Assembly: GCA_946479985.1 (NCBI GenBank)
Contig: CAMLIF010000012.1
Coordinates: 1-57,001 of the forward strand
Direction of reading: 5' to 3'
DNA from: an uncultured Flavobacteriales bacterium
GTDB taxonomy: Bacteria; Bacteroidota; Bacteroidia; Flavobacteriales; Crocinitomicaceae
Length of the DNA stretch: 57,001 nucleotides
The notes beneath the pieces were generated by a model that saw only the letters and a list, made by a program, of their open reading frames with translations, searched no databases and was not told where the DNA came from. A program made the position numbers and the translations under genes. This document shows, one piece after another, positions 24,322 to 33,999 of the stretch. Every line of letters begins with the position of its first letter. The stretch's first letter is position 1.

Positions 24322-24867
24322 TTATTTCCATTCCCAATTTTTATCATTCTCGTATTTTATATTCAATTGAGCAGCTAAATTTTCAAGGAGCCCTGCTAGT
24401 GCTTCCTGATCATCAAGTTTGCTTTTCGGAATAATAAATGCTTTTCCACCTTTGAGACGAATCAGGATGAGTGCCTTTATTTCATTGATGGATGCGATTT
24501 CGGTAAAAAGAATTTTTCCTTCGCTTCCGTTGTCTTTTGCCAAAATGTGTTCTCCGGTAAATTCCAAAGACACAGTTTTGTTCGCGAGCCCTTTTTGATT
24601 TTCCCGGATAAATGCGCGGTAATTTTTCTCGTAGTATTTTCTTTCCCAAAGCGGATAAACGAAATACCAGATAGGAGCAAGGCATAAGAAGATAATTCCC
24701 GGAATATATTTGTGTTCGACCAAAAACAAGATCGCGAATCCGGCTTGTACAATAGGTGCTGCAAGACGACTTCTGTTTCTTCGTTTTTTGATTTGTTCCG
24801 ATTTCGATGCTGCGAAAAGCTGATGCGTTAAAAGGTCTTGCTCGTCTAATGTAAATTCAATGATCAT
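24322..24867 (-). CDS. Membrane protein, YcxB-like
   Basis: This 181-residue protein starts with a short cytoplasmic helix (TLDEQDLLTHQLFAASKSEQIKKRR), has two closely spaced membrane segments between about residues 35 and 75 (PIVQAGFAILFLVEHKYIPG, then IIFLCLAPIWYFVYPLW), and ends in a soluble domain (SLEFTGEHILAKDNGSEGKILFTEIASINEIKALILIRLKGGKAFIIPKS region). This order matches the YcxB-like family (small membrane proteins with a C-terminal domain of unknown role). The role is unknown. It is flanked by unrelated genes. Confidence 0.72.
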   Translation of the reverse strand: MIIEFTLDEQDLLTHQLFAASKSEQIKKRRNRSRLAAPIVQAGFAILFLVEHKYIPGIIFLCLAPIWYFVYPLWERKYYEKNYRAFIRENQKGLANKTVSLEFTGEHILAKDNGSEGKILFTEIASINEIKALILIRLKGGKAFIIPKSKLDDQEALAGLLENLAAQLNIKYENDKNWEWK

Positions 24868-25046
24868 GTTTCAAAAATAGTGTTTCGCCGGCAATTACAA
24901 TTCCTTCCATTATTTTCTACTATGAAGTAAATAAACGTGTCGTTTCCAGTTGCTGTATAGGTATTGGGATGAAGTGTTTTTCTGATTTACCAAAGCCCGA
25001 AACCAGAAGTGTAGCGAAAACAGCAGGAAGGCAACAACTCATCAAA

Positions 25047-26819
25047 CTACTTTGTGAGCAGAACAAACTTATAAAATACTTTTCTCAGATCGCGGCTATT
25101 GAAAACAGCCAGTGAATCGTTTTCCATTTCTACAAAACCGTACTCCGAATTAAATTTATCAAGCGGTTTCGGGTAGAAATACCACGATTTTCCCTTATCC
25201 AATGAAAACCAGGTACAACCCGTTGATTTGCTCAATAAATAAACCTGGTTTTCGTATTCATAGATATAAACTCCTTGATCAGATAGCTGGGAAACAATTC
25301 TGGTTCCCGGACTGAAAGCAAAGGAACCATGATCGAATTCAAGAATGTGTTCATTTGTAATCTTTAAAGTGTTGTATTCTTTCGTAACTATTTTTCGATT
25401 ATTCCATGAAGCGTGGCGTTGCTTATAGTCCGACAAGTAAAGCTTCCATTTGTCTTTTACCTTCACTGTCATAGGCGTGAAACCGGCTCGGGGAGTTTTA
25501 TCATTATTTGTTGTCCACCATTGACCAAGAATAACCGAATCAGTTTCCAGCTGAAAAACACCATTGTGATAACTATCCTGGTAATGAAAGAACTCAGGTG
25601 ATCTCAGCGAATCGACGATCTTACCGTTTCGAAGCAGGTAATACAATGCTTGTCGTGAGCGCCCCTTTCGTTTTGTGAAATTTTCAATTCGAACGGAAGC
25701 AACTGAATAATCTTTATCCAGAAAATCAAGTTTAAAATATCTGAACTGGTTGAATAGTGCTGTGAGCGGTTTGTCTTTGGTCCATGTTTCTCCCTGGTCT
25801 GAAGACTTCAAGGTTTGAAGCTTATACGCGCATTCTCCCTCTGAATTGTATAGACAAGGCGGAGCGTTAACGGATTCTCTTGTTCCAACGGTTTGATAGT
25901 AGACTTGGTTAAAAGTATCGACGAAAAGGTTTGAACAAAAGAAAAGATCCATACTGTCTTTTGGCGATTTGTACTCTATTTTATTTTCCTTCCTATTGAA
26001 AAGACAAACCACCTGGTTGGAGCTGAAATAATTATAGCGACTCGTATTGTAACCAACGGTTCCTATATAAATCCCGTCTTTTTTTGTCGGAAACATTGAC
26101 CTGAATCCTTCTACAGCATACGGAGCAAAAGATAAGTTGGCACTTGAGTTCTCAATTTTCTTTTCGACCGTATAAAAATTATCAATGAATCTGTTTGCAA
26201 TCAGTTCGTCCAGTTTTTCCAGATCCTCGCGTGCGTATATGTCATGAATGAATTCTTCCTTCTTTATTATGAAATTCCGCTGATCAATGTTGAGCAAACG
26301 AACTTCACCGCTGGTTTTAGGAAGACCTTCCAATACTGTGCCGCTCCAGTCCGGAAAGTAATAATACCCGGGAATAAATTGTAGCTTACGCTTTGTTCGT
26401 GATCCCTGGAACAGATGCATAGTATCCGTTCCGTGGATGATTTCTACTTCAAAACGGGGATTTTCGGTAATTTTCGGAACATACCTGGTTTCAAAATCAT
26501 TGATCTCAATATCCCAGCAGAATTCGGTAGATCGATACCGGTATGTTGGGTTGTAGTTCAGAAAAGTTAAGGATGTGTCTATTGATCCGTCAGCGAGTGC
26601 AGAATATATTGAATCGTTTTGAAAGGACTTTAATACAGTTTGCAGTTTGCCATCAATTCTAATCTGGTACGTTGAATCATTTTGAAAAGAAATTTCTTTG
26701 CCTTTTTGATCGATGATGGTGTAAAAGAAATCACGGCTCAGGTCCATCGGTCCGGGCTGCGCGCTGGCAGCAAGTGAAAATATAAAAGCTGTAAGCAGAA
26801 GCAGCAGAAAATTTTTCAT
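25047..26819 (-). CDS. Secreted Asp-box protein, paralogue of the 43.5-kb gene
   Basis: This 590-residue protein has a signal peptide (MKNFLLLLLTAFIFSLAASAQ). It shares several segments with the 611-residue product at 43505-45340: EIIHGTDTM near residue 145, PGYYYFPDW near 165, an Asp-box SSDQGETW near 340 and a second, SLDKGKSWYFYPK, near 555. Asp-boxes (SxDxGxTW) are beta-propeller blades seen in BNR-type proteins and sialidases, but the catalytic residues of sialidases are not visible. I infer an extracellular, propeller-containing protein of a family duplicated within this window. No T9SS signal is seen at the C-terminus. Confidence 0.8.
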   Translation of the reverse strand: MKNFLLLLLTAFIFSLAASAQPGPMDLSRDFFYTIIDQKGKEISFQNDSTYQIRIDGKLQTVLKSFQNDSIYSALADGSIDTSLTFLNYNPTYRYRSTEFCWDIEINDFETRYVPKITENPRFEVEIIHGTDTMHLFQGSRTKRKLQFIPGYYYFPDWSGTVLEGLPKTSGEVRLLNIDQRNFIIKKEEFIHDIYAREDLEKLDELIANRFIDNFYTVEKKIENSSANLSFAPYAVEGFRSMFPTKKDGIYIGTVGYNTSRYNYFSSNQVVCLFNRKENKIEYKSPKDSMDLFFCSNLFVDTFNQVYYQTVGTRESVNAPPCLYNSEGECAYKLQTLKSSDQGETWTKDKPLTALFNQFRYFKLDFLDKDYSVASVRIENFTKRKGRSRQALYYLLRNGKIVDSLRSPEFFHYQDSYHNGVFQLETDSVILGQWWTTNNDKTPRAGFTPMTVKVKDKWKLYLSDYKQRHASWNNRKIVTKEYNTLKITNEHILEFDHGSFAFSPGTRIVSQLSDQGVYIYEYENQVYLLSKSTGCTWFSLDKGKSWYFYPKPLDKFNSEYGFVEMENDSLAVFNSRDLRKVFYKFVLLTK

Positions 26820-26972
26820 GAGAATTTATTCTGCCGGTTATTACAGGCTTATCGCACTTTGGTTCAAACTCGGCAAGAAAAAGGAATAGTATCAATTCTT
26901 GTCTCAAACTGTGCCAGCTTACAAAGATCTTCGTGGTAGTTTTTGAATTTACTACCTCTTAGTCCGGGGAAC

Positions 26973-27371
26973 TTAATCTAACTTCTCAGCTTTCACCGCG
27001 TACAGTTTGTTTGGCAGACTGTATTTATCAAGCGCTTCTTCATTTGCGATTAACCAGCCATTGGAAGCCTGATTTTTATCGGCCACTGTTATTGTATAAG
27101 TTTCTCCGTTTTGAAAGAAGTCTTTTCCGTATAATTCGGGGCAAGTAAAGATTATTCCCACATTCCCGGGAGGTAAAGTGCCGTCTGAAACTTCCAGGAT
27201 TTGAAATTCAATAACAAAGGCAGAAGGTAATACTCCGCATGGAGGAGCCATAACTACATCATTGATGATTTTGCCTTTCAGCTCAAAATGATTTCCAATG
27301 ATTTCAGTTTCCTGCGCCGAGGCAGTGATTACTGTAAAAGCAAAAGCTATAAGTGCGATGATCTTTTTCAT
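26973..27371 (-). CDS. Small secreted protein of unknown function
   Basis: This 132-residue protein has a signal peptide (MKKIIALIAFAFTVITASAQ). The mature part is beta-rich with VFQ-type strands (FVIEFQILEVSDGTLPPGNVGIIF region) and two cysteines, in PPCGVLP and FTCPELYG, that may form a disulfide. It looks like a small periplasmic beta domain. I do not recognise a family. A 153-bp gap without an obvious terminator separates it from the Asp-box gene downstream. Confidence 0.72.
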   Translation of the reverse strand: MKKIIALIAFAFTVITASAQETEIIGNHFELKGKIINDVVMAPPCGVLPSAFVIEFQILEVSDGTLPPGNVGIIFTCPELYGKDFFQNGETYTITVADKNQASNGWLIANEEALDKYSLPNKLYAVKAEKLD

Positions 27372-27471
27372 GTTGATTGTATCCAGTTATGAAGGTTTCT
27401 CAAAAATAGAAAATCCAAATGGAGTTTCTGAATATGAAACGTATAAAGCCTGATTTAGTTGTCTGGTGATT

Positions 27472-27879
27472 TTATGAAGAAACTCTTCTCATTAAATTCT
27501 CCGGATTGGTAAGTTCCGTAAATCCGAATTGTTTGTAAAGCCCATGCGCGTCCCTGGTTGTTAATCCCCAGGTTTTGATGCTCTTAAGTTCATCGCAGTC
27601 CAGAATATATTTCATTAGTTCTTTAGAATACCCTTTTCCGCGGTGGACTTCATCAATAAATACGTCGAATAAATAAGCAAACTGCGCGTAATCCGTAACT
27701 GCCCGGGCATACCCAATTTGTTTTCCGTCCAGGTAAACACCAAAGTTCAGGGAATTTGCAATGCAGGTCTGAATAGTTTCTATGCTTCTTCCTTTTCCCC
27801 AATAGGAATTGGAGATGAAGGCATGAATGAAAGGCACATTGAGTTTTGTTTTGTCTGTGTTTATTTCAAGAGTGCTCAT
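27472..27879 (-). CDS. GNAT family N-acetyltransferase
   Basis: This 135-residue protein has the GNAT fold: LFDVFIDEVHRGKGYSKELMKYIL holds the acetyl-CoA loop (R/QxxGxG/A-like, HRGKGYSKELM), and GLYKQFGFTELTNPENLMRR is the family's closing strand with the typical aromatic near the end. It transfers an acetyl group from acetyl-CoA to an amine of an unknown substrate. The length is normal for a compact GNAT domain. It is cytoplasmic and sits between unrelated envelope genes. Confidence 0.92.
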   Translation of the reverse strand: MSTLEINTDKTKLNVPFIHAFISNSYWGKGRSIETIQTCIANSLNFGVYLDGKQIGYARAVTDYAQFAYLFDVFIDEVHRGKGYSKELMKYILDCDELKSIKTWGLTTRDAHGLYKQFGFTELTNPENLMRRVSS

Positions 27880-27933
27880 GATCCGAATTTAATGAAATTT
27901 CATTTTCACAGCTTAGAAAAATTTTGATTCAGG

Positions 27934-28710
27934 TTAGTGCTTTTTTGACGTAACAGTATCTGAATTAATAATCCGAAAGTCGGTGATTCCTAAAGCAAGA
28001 GCAATTGCTTTCAGTGTTTTTACTCTTTCATACTCAAGGAAATTTCTGGTATTGAGATAGTACTCCGGATCGTTTTTGTCAACGTAGCACGCTTCGGTAA
28101 AGAAATCCGATTTATCCTGAATGATGAATATCGAATAATCAAGCGTGCCGGATTCATACGGTAAACGCTCAAAGTAGAAGGGATATTTGGAAGTGCGTTC
28201 TTTGAGGTTGTCATCAGGCAGCCAGAAACGGTAATCTGAAAAAATAGCCATACTTGTTTTGTAAATGGGGTCTTTCAAAATCTCCTGCTCAAGCAGTTTA
28301 TTATTTCGCTGAACAGAATCTTGTTTCTCCTTGTCCCAAATCGGCGTTAAAATTACTTCAAATGAAAGAAGATCATTGGTAGAATAGAACTTCTGTAACT
28401 GCTGTTTTCTTTCTGTAACGCTTAGATTTGGTGAAATAACACCTGTACTAACTGTTGGGTAATAGGAAATGGAATCCGCTTTGTCAACAGTAAAAAAGTC
28501 ATATCTATTTTTGAGTGATTGATTAGAATTGTAGTAGTTTTCCTGACATGATCTGCAGAAAAAAATCTCAAACCCATTTCCTTTCTGAACTAAAAACCAG
28601 TCTTCACCCAATACCTTTTTTACTTCTGAACTGATAGAATCAAGTGTCGAATTTGTCTGAGCTATTGAGTGAAACGAGAATAACAGAATTAATGGGAAGA
28701 TGATTTTCAT
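27934..28710 (-). CDS. Secreted protein of unknown function
   Basis: The best start is the ATG at 28710, giving 258 residues that begin with a signal peptide (MKIIFPLILLFSFHSIAQ); the frame is open to 28761. The mature part carries a Cys pair (FFCRSCQENY) and charged helical and beta segments with many aromatic residues, and ends with a Lys/His tail (SDTVTSKKH). No catalytic signature is evident and I do not recognise the family. It lies directly downstream of another secreted-protein gene in the same direction. Confidence 0.7.
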   Translation of the reverse strand: MKIIFPLILLFSFHSIAQTNSTLDSISSEVKKVLGEDWFLVQKGNGFEIFFCRSCQENYYNSNQSLKNRYDFFTVDKADSISYYPTVSTGVISPNLSVTERKQQLQKFYSTNDLLSFEVILTPIWDKEKQDSVQRNNKLLEQEILKDPIYKTSMAIFSDYRFWLPDDNLKERTSKYPFYFERLPYESGTLDYSIFIIQDKSDFFTEACYVDKNDPEYYLNTRNFLEYERVKTLKAIALALGITDFRIINSDTVTSKKH

Positions 28711-28835
28711 TTTGCAGCATTTTATAAATGACATAAGTGAGTTGTAATGGAAAGGATACAAAATTGATTCTTACTAAGTATTTTGTCAAAGATCCTATGG
28801 TTCTTTTTGTTTGTCGATTATTCTTTAATCCTCAT

Positions 28836-29777
28836 TTACTTCGCTTTAAGCATTGCATCAAAACCAGCAACAACATCATGGTAACTAAAATTCATTTGGT
28901 TCGCCCAGCAGCTAATGATACCGCTTCTAACCGGTTCAGCACTTAACAAAGTTTGCCGCATTCTAACAACAGTCTTTTCATCAGGAACATAAGAAAATTG
29001 ATCTTCCATGTAGACCAAAGCCCGCGCCGCGAAAAGCCGCCCTGTTGGATTAGCGGAAAACAAGATGGTCTTTAATCCTTCGCAGTCTTTATTATCAATT
29101 AAGTAATTCAAATGACCTGCTATATCGCCACCTGACCAATGTGTTGTGTAAAACGGTTCTGTAAATATGGCGTTCGACATCACATCCGAAAAGTAGTTGA
29201 TTGCCTGCATTCTTCTCGCATTCGTGTCTTTTAGATCCAAATAGAGATTACCGTTAATGGTTTGATAACTTTCAATATTCTTAGAGAACGTTTTTTCATA
29301 AATAAGCTCACCTTCTTTACAATCGAACGGTACCTGAAGGATTTCTGCCAGATGATCATGGATGATTTCCTGATGATTATTCATGCTTATATGAAGTTTC
29401 ATTACCTGATCGTTGAAACAAACAACTTCTACCTGGTAATTTCCATACCCACCATACATTTTATGCATGATATATTTCATATCATAACCCAAATCCCGGG
29501 TGGTAACAGAACAATTGCCTTTACCGTCTAAAAAATGAGGAATGAGTTTTTGAATTTCTTTTATTGTTGAAGCGTTTTCAGGAAGTTTATTGATAGTCTT
29601 CTGAATAAGCTTTTGATCCATTTTTACCCAATCCATATGGATCGGCTTTTCAAGTGTTTTGGTTTCTTCTTTACAGAATTGAATTCCGAATGAACTGGAG
29701 TCTGTGCTTACTTGTCCGAATGAGACAACCGACAGAATCAAAAAACAGGGAGCAAGAAAAATTGATAAGTTTTTCAT
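28836..29777 (-). CDS. Secreted protein with possible HEAT-like end, function unknown
   Basis: From the ATG at 29777 the product has 313 residues (frame open to 29816) and begins MKNLSIFLAPCFLILSVVSFGQ, a signal peptide. The N-terminal half is beta-rich (GYGNYQVEVVCFNDQVMKLHISMNN region). The C-terminal third is helical with a repeat-like pattern (GRLFAARALVYMEDQ and RSGIISCWANQMNFSYHDVV), which might be HEAT-like. I cannot assign a family or role. A 58-bp gap separates it from the gene upstream, so they may share a transcript. Confidence 0.72.
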   Translation of the reverse strand: MKNLSIFLAPCFLILSVVSFGQVSTDSSSFGIQFCKEETKTLEKPIHMDWVKMDQKLIQKTINKLPENASTIKEIQKLIPHFLDGKGNCSVTTRDLGYDMKYIMHKMYGGYGNYQVEVVCFNDQVMKLHISMNNHQEIIHDHLAEILQVPFDCKEGELIYEKTFSKNIESYQTINGNLYLDLKDTNARRMQAINYFSDVMSNAIFTEPFYTTHWSGGDIAGHLNYLIDNKDCEGLKTILFSANPTGRLFAARALVYMEDQFSYVPDEKTVVRMRQTLLSAEPVRSGIISCWANQMNFSYHDVVAGFDAMLKAK

Positions 29778-29843
29778 TGTATTTAGGTTATTCAGTTTTT
29801 TGTTAAAGATATTCAAAAACGTCTGACGAATAAATAAATTGTT

Positions 29844-30206
29844 TTAGTGTTCTTTCGAAATCACACTTCCATTCAACACCTTCTCCAAATCACCCTTTTT
29901 CAATAAATCACGTATCGTTTGTTCTATACATTCCCGCGATAACTCTTTCACAAATAAATCGGGTGGTGTTTGATAAATTCCGTTTAACGATTCTCCGCTT
30001 TCCTGATCCAACGCAACGGAAGTTTGCAGGAATTGGTATGTCCATACGTTTAATCCGTACTTACGGTCATCCATCAAAGTTACTACGACATTGCAAAAAT
30101 CATTTTCTATGTCCCAGCTACCCGGGTCAACTTCTTCAAATTCCAGCCACAATGTGAATTCCGCTGGTGACTGATTACTCTCAGAAGTTATATGCTTTGT
30201 TGGCAT
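29844..30206 (-). CDS. Small conserved protein of unknown function
   Basis: This 120-residue acidic protein has no signal peptide. The central region FTLWLEFEEVDPGSWDIENDFCNVVV is followed by DDRKYGLNVWTYQFL and a C-terminal helix ending LEKVLNGSVISKEH. This layout resembles small immunity- or partner-like proteins in Bacteroidota, where a short acidic protein lies near secreted proteins, but no toxin gene is adjacent, so that reading is weak. I do not recognise the family. Confidence 0.7.
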   Translation of the reverse strand: MPTKHITSESNQSPAEFTLWLEFEEVDPGSWDIENDFCNVVVTLMDDRKYGLNVWTYQFLQTSVALDQESGESLNGIYQTPPDLFVKELSRECIEQTIRDLLKKGDLEKVLNGSVISKEH

Positions 30207-30282
30207 GGTAATAATTATTTGTGTATTTGCGGCTATTCGTTACCAAATCATATTCACGCTCTCTGAACGTTATAGCTGTTCT

Positions 30283-30825
30283 TCAAGCTACTGGTTTCCG
30301 TTTCTGATTTGCTGAGATCAGCATGTAAAAAAGCGGTGCTATGAGCGGAAGAAACAATAAGCAAAGGAACCAGATCCATTTATTATGGTTTTCTTCGAAT
30401 TCACTTTTCAGAAGATCGAACAGCGAAACAAACCAAAGGATAACAACCATATTAAACAATAGAATGCCGCACATAATTCCAATAGTGATGGGAATGCCAA
30501 CTTCGTAAAAAGAGAGATTATCATGCCAGCTGTATGATCCGAATTCGTCTAAAATTGAATCGCCAAATGCATCCTGATCTGAGGCGGATTTGAATTGGTG
30601 GAAATATTTCTTTCCATCGGGAGTTTCCATCTCAAGCCGGTTTCCCGAGCGGTTATAATCTGTAATGGAACGGTTGAACGCTTTTTTTACAAATTCTTCT
30701 TTTGAGATTTCCTGGTAGGAACTTATACTTACTTCATGCACAATGATTCCTCCAATTATTACCATTAAAGCTATAATCGGGAGGATGATTAACTGCTTCC
30801 TGAATGCTTTTTTAAATGCTTTCAT
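30283..30825 (-). CDS. Inner-membrane protein with three membrane spans, function unknown
   Basis: This 180-residue protein has membrane segments at about residues 13-33 (LIILPIIALMVIIGGIIVHE region), 113-134 (IGIMCGILLFNMVVILWFV) and 150-171 (WFLCLLFLPLIAPLFYML). A soluble domain of about 75 residues lies between the first two, probably periplasmic, with FNRSITDYNRSGNRLEMETPDG. No catalytic motif is seen. The last span with a short basic tail is like that of small phospholipase D nuclease N-terminal-like membrane proteins, but the match is too weak to name. Confidence 0.7.
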   Translation of the reverse strand: MKAFKKAFRKQLIILPIIALMVIIGGIIVHEVSISSYQEISKEEFVKKAFNRSITDYNRSGNRLEMETPDGKKYFHQFKSASDQDAFGDSILDEFGSYSWHDNLSFYEVGIPITIGIMCGILLFNMVVILWFVSLFDLLKSEFEENHNKWIWFLCLLFLPLIAPLFYMLISANQKRKPVA

Positions 30826-30926
30826 TGATTTGTCATTAAGGGTTATTTATTAGGAAAACCGAAAGTACAATTTTCTGCTTAGATTATAGCTTGACAACGG
30901 TGGATTGGCAAGCGTTTTCTTAATTA

Positions 30927-30960
30927 TTTGTTCAAAACCGTTGAGAAATTCCTATTTTTC
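30927..30960 (+). promoter_or_regulatory. Candidate promoter of the 30966 gene
   Basis: TTG within TTTG (30927-30930), a 22-bp spacer and TATTTTTC (30953-30960, one mismatch to TAnnTTTG). The box ends 5 nt before the ATG at 30966, so the transcript may be leaderless. Confidence 0.45.
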
Positions 30961-30965
30961 GTCTC

Positions 30966-31736
30966 ATGAACAACTTCCTGATTTTCATTTCATTCCTCTC
31001 CATAACGCGGTTCTTTGCCCAGGACAGTCTCACAACTTCTGATTTACAGGGAACCTGGCATCTTACGGCTGAACAAATTGTGAAATCACCGCTTGTGAAT
31101 GAAGATGTAGCATACACTCCGGGTTTCAGATGGTTTTACCCAGATGTTCACTGGATTATTAAAGGAAATAAAATCTACGAAATTGCTTATCCGTGCAGTT
31201 TGCGGAATACGTTGACATTCAAAACATTTGGTGATGGGATTCTTGTTAAGCGGGCGCGGGGAGAAGAGTATTATGAAACGATGTACTCGGTTCGTTTTCC
31301 GAAAGACAGTATGGTCATGGAAGAAAATATGTTTACGTCTCATACCACTTATTTTCAGAAAGACACGCTTCCGGAAAAGGAGATCAATCAAATCATAAAA
31401 GGAACAATAAATCCAACTTGTTTGTATGGTGACTGGGAAATTCCGGTAGGAGAAGTATCTGTTCCGTACGATGCAATCACGGTTTGGTATCCGTATAAAC
31501 TTCCCGAAACCATTCATATTGATGCCAAAAACATCCATCATTACTGGGCAAACAACCTGTTCTATCTGGAAGTAGATGGGGTAAAGAAACCGTTTAAAGT
31601 TGCCGGTGTATCTCTCAATGACGATAACATGACGCTTATTCCGCAATCGTGGGTGAAAAAGTACCAGGAGGAATCTGAATACGATCGTTATGATGAATCG
31701 ACTGTGTGGCTGCGGAAAATCCTGAAAGAGGAGTAA
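30966..31736 (+). CDS. Secreted protein of unknown function
   Basis: This 256-residue protein starts with a signal peptide (MNNFLIFISFLSITRFFAQ). The mature part begins with a beta-rich LTTSDLQGTWHLT segment like that of small lipocalin-like or META-type domains, in which a GxW motif opens a beta barrel. It goes on with repeated W/Y-containing strands and ends with WLRKILKEE. The barrel guess rests on that motif alone. It is convergent with the T9SS-substrate gene and stands apart from the minus-strand series. Confidence 0.7.
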   Translation: MNNFLIFISFLSITRFFAQDSLTTSDLQGTWHLTAEQIVKSPLVNEDVAYTPGFRWFYPDVHWIIKGNKIYEIAYPCSLRNTLTFKTFGDGILVKRARGEEYYETMYSVRFPKDSMVMEENMFTSHTTYFQKDTLPEKEINQIIKGTINPTCLYGDWEIPVGEVSVPYDAITVWYPYKLPETIHIDAKNIHHYWANNLFYLEVDGVKKPFKVAGVSLNDDNMTLIPQSWVKKYQEESEYDRYDESTVWLRKILKEE

Positions 31737-31819
31737 TGCAAAAGTCATGTCGACTTCGATACAACCCTCGGTCTGACCGTTAGCTTAAAAAAGATGAGAC
31801 TGTGCGGATTTAAGGCGAA

Positions 31820-33235
31820 TTATCTCCTGATTTCTACAAATCCAGAATAACGATCAGCTGCAGTTCCTTTCGTTTCCAAAACATAGAAATATGTTCCTTC
31901 TACGAGTGAAGTCCCATTCCAGTCGTTCATATAGGCATCTGATGAAAAAACCGGATTTCCCCAGCGATTCTGGATCACCAGGCTGGCAGTTCCGGGTTTC
32001 AATCCTTTTATTTTGAACAGGTCGTTTATACCATCGCCGTTCGCAGTAATGACATTCGGAATTTCGATTGGTTCCACAACTTCAGGTTCCGGAATTACCA
32101 CCGGCGGGTCCTCACAATCATAGTCGAGGTAACTTATCTGGAAATTCGGAGTTCCGTATTCACATTGACTTGGTAAGGCAACAGCATCATCCACAAAGTT
32201 ACAACCGATACCTATCACATTCGGGTTTTCAATCGACATCAGGAAGCTTTGCCACGGTTTAACACCATAGATCTTTCCATTAGGACCAAGTTGAATCCCA
32301 CCTACAAATAGCTGCGAGCCAGATCCACTAGTGCCAACAAGCGTTGCGGAAGCCGAAATTTGTGCCTCGGTACTTAATGTAATATTGTATTGATAGATTT
32401 TGGGGTTGTTCCAGAAAGTAACATAGAGCAGCTTTCCATCAGGCGAAAATTCTGCGCCATACGGACTTTGTTCCGGAGAAATGAGATTATATTCATGCGT
32501 AATGGCTCCGGTCAAACTATTTGTGGTAAGCAGGTTAATACTCGACGGTTCACGGGCCTCAATATTCACCAATCTGCTTCCGTCAGGACTTGCCTTCATA
32601 TAACCAACACCGGCGTTGTCAGATGCTGCACTGGTTGTACTTTCAACCGGAACCGGGTTCACTCCGTTTTCAGTTACGTGATAAGCCAGATATACGTTTG
32701 TAGAACTTTTATGGGCAATCAGCCAAAGTGATTTATTGTCGGCATGTTTGATAACGGTAAGCTTTTCAGTAATGGGAGTATATAACTGAATGTTTTTCAT
32801 CCCGGGAATAACGCCGCCTAAACCACCGTCTAAAGTCATATCTACTTCCGAATAGTGCAATCCGTCAGATCCGCCCTCCTCAGCTGTAGTGAAAATGTAA
32901 TAATGGGTTTTGTCGCAGGGTTTTTGAATAATGAGCGCTGTTTGAGTTGAAGACGGACCGCCTTTCATGCCGTCGCCGTTTAACATAACCAGGTGTTGAG
33001 CGTTCCAGATCGTTCCGCCGTTTGTATAAAAAAGCAAAGCTCCGGTTTCGTCAGAAATAGCTGCAGAACCTTCCGATGCCTGAGCACTTCCTGCAGAAGC
33101 TACCGGTGTTCCGGAACTGAAATCTACCTGAACAAACTGACCAAAAAACCAGTGGTTTAGCTCAGGAATGTTTTGCGAATAGGCTCCCGGAGAAATTAGA
33201 GAGAAAATGACGAGTAATGAGAGTAAGATTTTCAT
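31820..33235 (-). CDS. Secreted beta-propeller protein with T9SS type B (gliding) C-terminal domain
   Basis: This 471-residue protein has a signal peptide (MKILLSLLVIFSLISPGAYSQ), a long beta-propeller-like body (about 22-375; strands such as GLHYSEVDMTLDGGLGGV, HADNKSLWLIAHKSSTNVYL, DGKLLYVTFWNNPKIYQYN), a Pro/Val/Glu linker (VVIPEPEVVEPIEIPNV) and a C-terminal sorting domain from about residue 395: NGDGINDLFKIKGL, IQNRWGNPVF, WNGTS and GTYFYVLE. This is the gliding-motility-associated (type B) domain that directs export through the type IX secretion system and anchoring or release at the cell surface. The ligand or substrate is unknown. Confidence 0.93.
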   Translation of the reverse strand: MKILLSLLVIFSLISPGAYSQNIPELNHWFFGQFVQVDFSSGTPVASAGSAQASEGSAAISDETGALLFYTNGGTIWNAQHLVMLNGDGMKGGPSSTQTALIIQKPCDKTHYYIFTTAEEGGSDGLHYSEVDMTLDGGLGGVIPGMKNIQLYTPITEKLTVIKHADNKSLWLIAHKSSTNVYLAYHVTENGVNPVPVESTTSAASDNAGVGYMKASPDGSRLVNIEAREPSSINLLTTNSLTGAITHEYNLISPEQSPYGAEFSPDGKLLYVTFWNNPKIYQYNITLSTEAQISASATLVGTSGSGSQLFVGGIQLGPNGKIYGVKPWQSFLMSIENPNVIGIGCNFVDDAVALPSQCEYGTPNFQISYLDYDCEDPPVVIPEPEVVEPIEIPNVITANGDGINDLFKIKGLKPGTASLVIQNRWGNPVFSSDAYMNDWNGTSLVEGTYFYVLETKGTAADRYSGFVEIRR

Positions 33236-33370
33236 GTAAAGCGATTACACTACTAAGAACAGGTTTCGCACGTAAATGGTTGCTTTGAAAGTGAGATTAA
33301 TTCTGTCGATTGAGTAATCTGTTGTGATTCCGGTTTGAAAAGCATGATTATGTCTTTCAGTATAAGCTGT

Positions 33371-33925
33371 TCAATCCTTCAAACAATATTTCCCCGTAAT
33401 TCCGAGTGATTTCTGGCAATCTGTAAGATACTCCTCAGGAAGTTTTTTAAACTCGAATTCATTTTTCTCATAAAATAACTGCACTTTTTTCTGGAACTCC
33501 GGTTTATTGGCAGTGTCGAAAACATTATAATACCAACCAAAACAAGGATGATTTTCTTTCATTTCGATGACGCAGTATTGCATGCGCATGACCCTTGCTG
33601 CCGGGAAATCTGCTATTTCATCCAGCGCGAAAAAGCATAACTCGCCAATAGTTAGCGTTCCTCCCTTACAACCATGATATATATTCGTTGGTGTGGTATC
33701 TGTAAAACAATCGATTAGTTTCGGAATGTACTCTTTGCCTTTCAGTACAATTTGCCAGTAAATATCTGCCGTACAATCGAGTGTATCTGTTTTCATTTCG
33801 GCAAGTTTCAGGATCAGACTATCCGGTTCTGTTGTTGCGGAAAATTGATTGGTTGTTTTAGCATGAACAGAAGTGCCTAATAATAAACCGATTAATAAAG
33901 GCGTAATGATTTTAAGTGTTTTCAT
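33371..33925 (-). CDS. Secreted protein of unknown function
   Basis: From the ATG at 33925 the product has 184 residues and begins with a signal peptide (MKTLKIITPLLIGLLLGTSVHA); the frame is open to 33961. The mature part is mostly helical with several cysteines (LDCTADI, IDCFTDT, HGCKGGTLTIGELCFF and TDCQKSLGITGKYC). Those six or so cysteines in a 160-residue exported domain suggest disulfides. I do not recognise the family. It lies upstream of the T9SS-substrate gene in the same direction with a gap that holds no terminator. Confidence 0.72.
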   Translation of the reverse strand: MKTLKIITPLLIGLLLGTSVHAKTTNQFSATTEPDSLILKLAEMKTDTLDCTADIYWQIVLKGKEYIPKLIDCFTDTTPTNIYHGCKGGTLTIGELCFFALDEIADFPAARVMRMQYCVIEMKENHPCFGWYYNVFDTANKPEFQKKVQLFYEKNEFEFKKLPEEYLTDCQKSLGITGKYCLKD

Positions 33926-33999
33926 TTTCGATATTATTATTGGTTTCGGAATAATTTTCAAGGTCTAACTCCTTTGTTACATTCACAATACGTATCAGT

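Noticed and set aside
29844..30206. Immunity protein of a toxin system
   Set aside because: The small acidic protein has that general look, but no toxin-like gene or secretion cue is adjacent.
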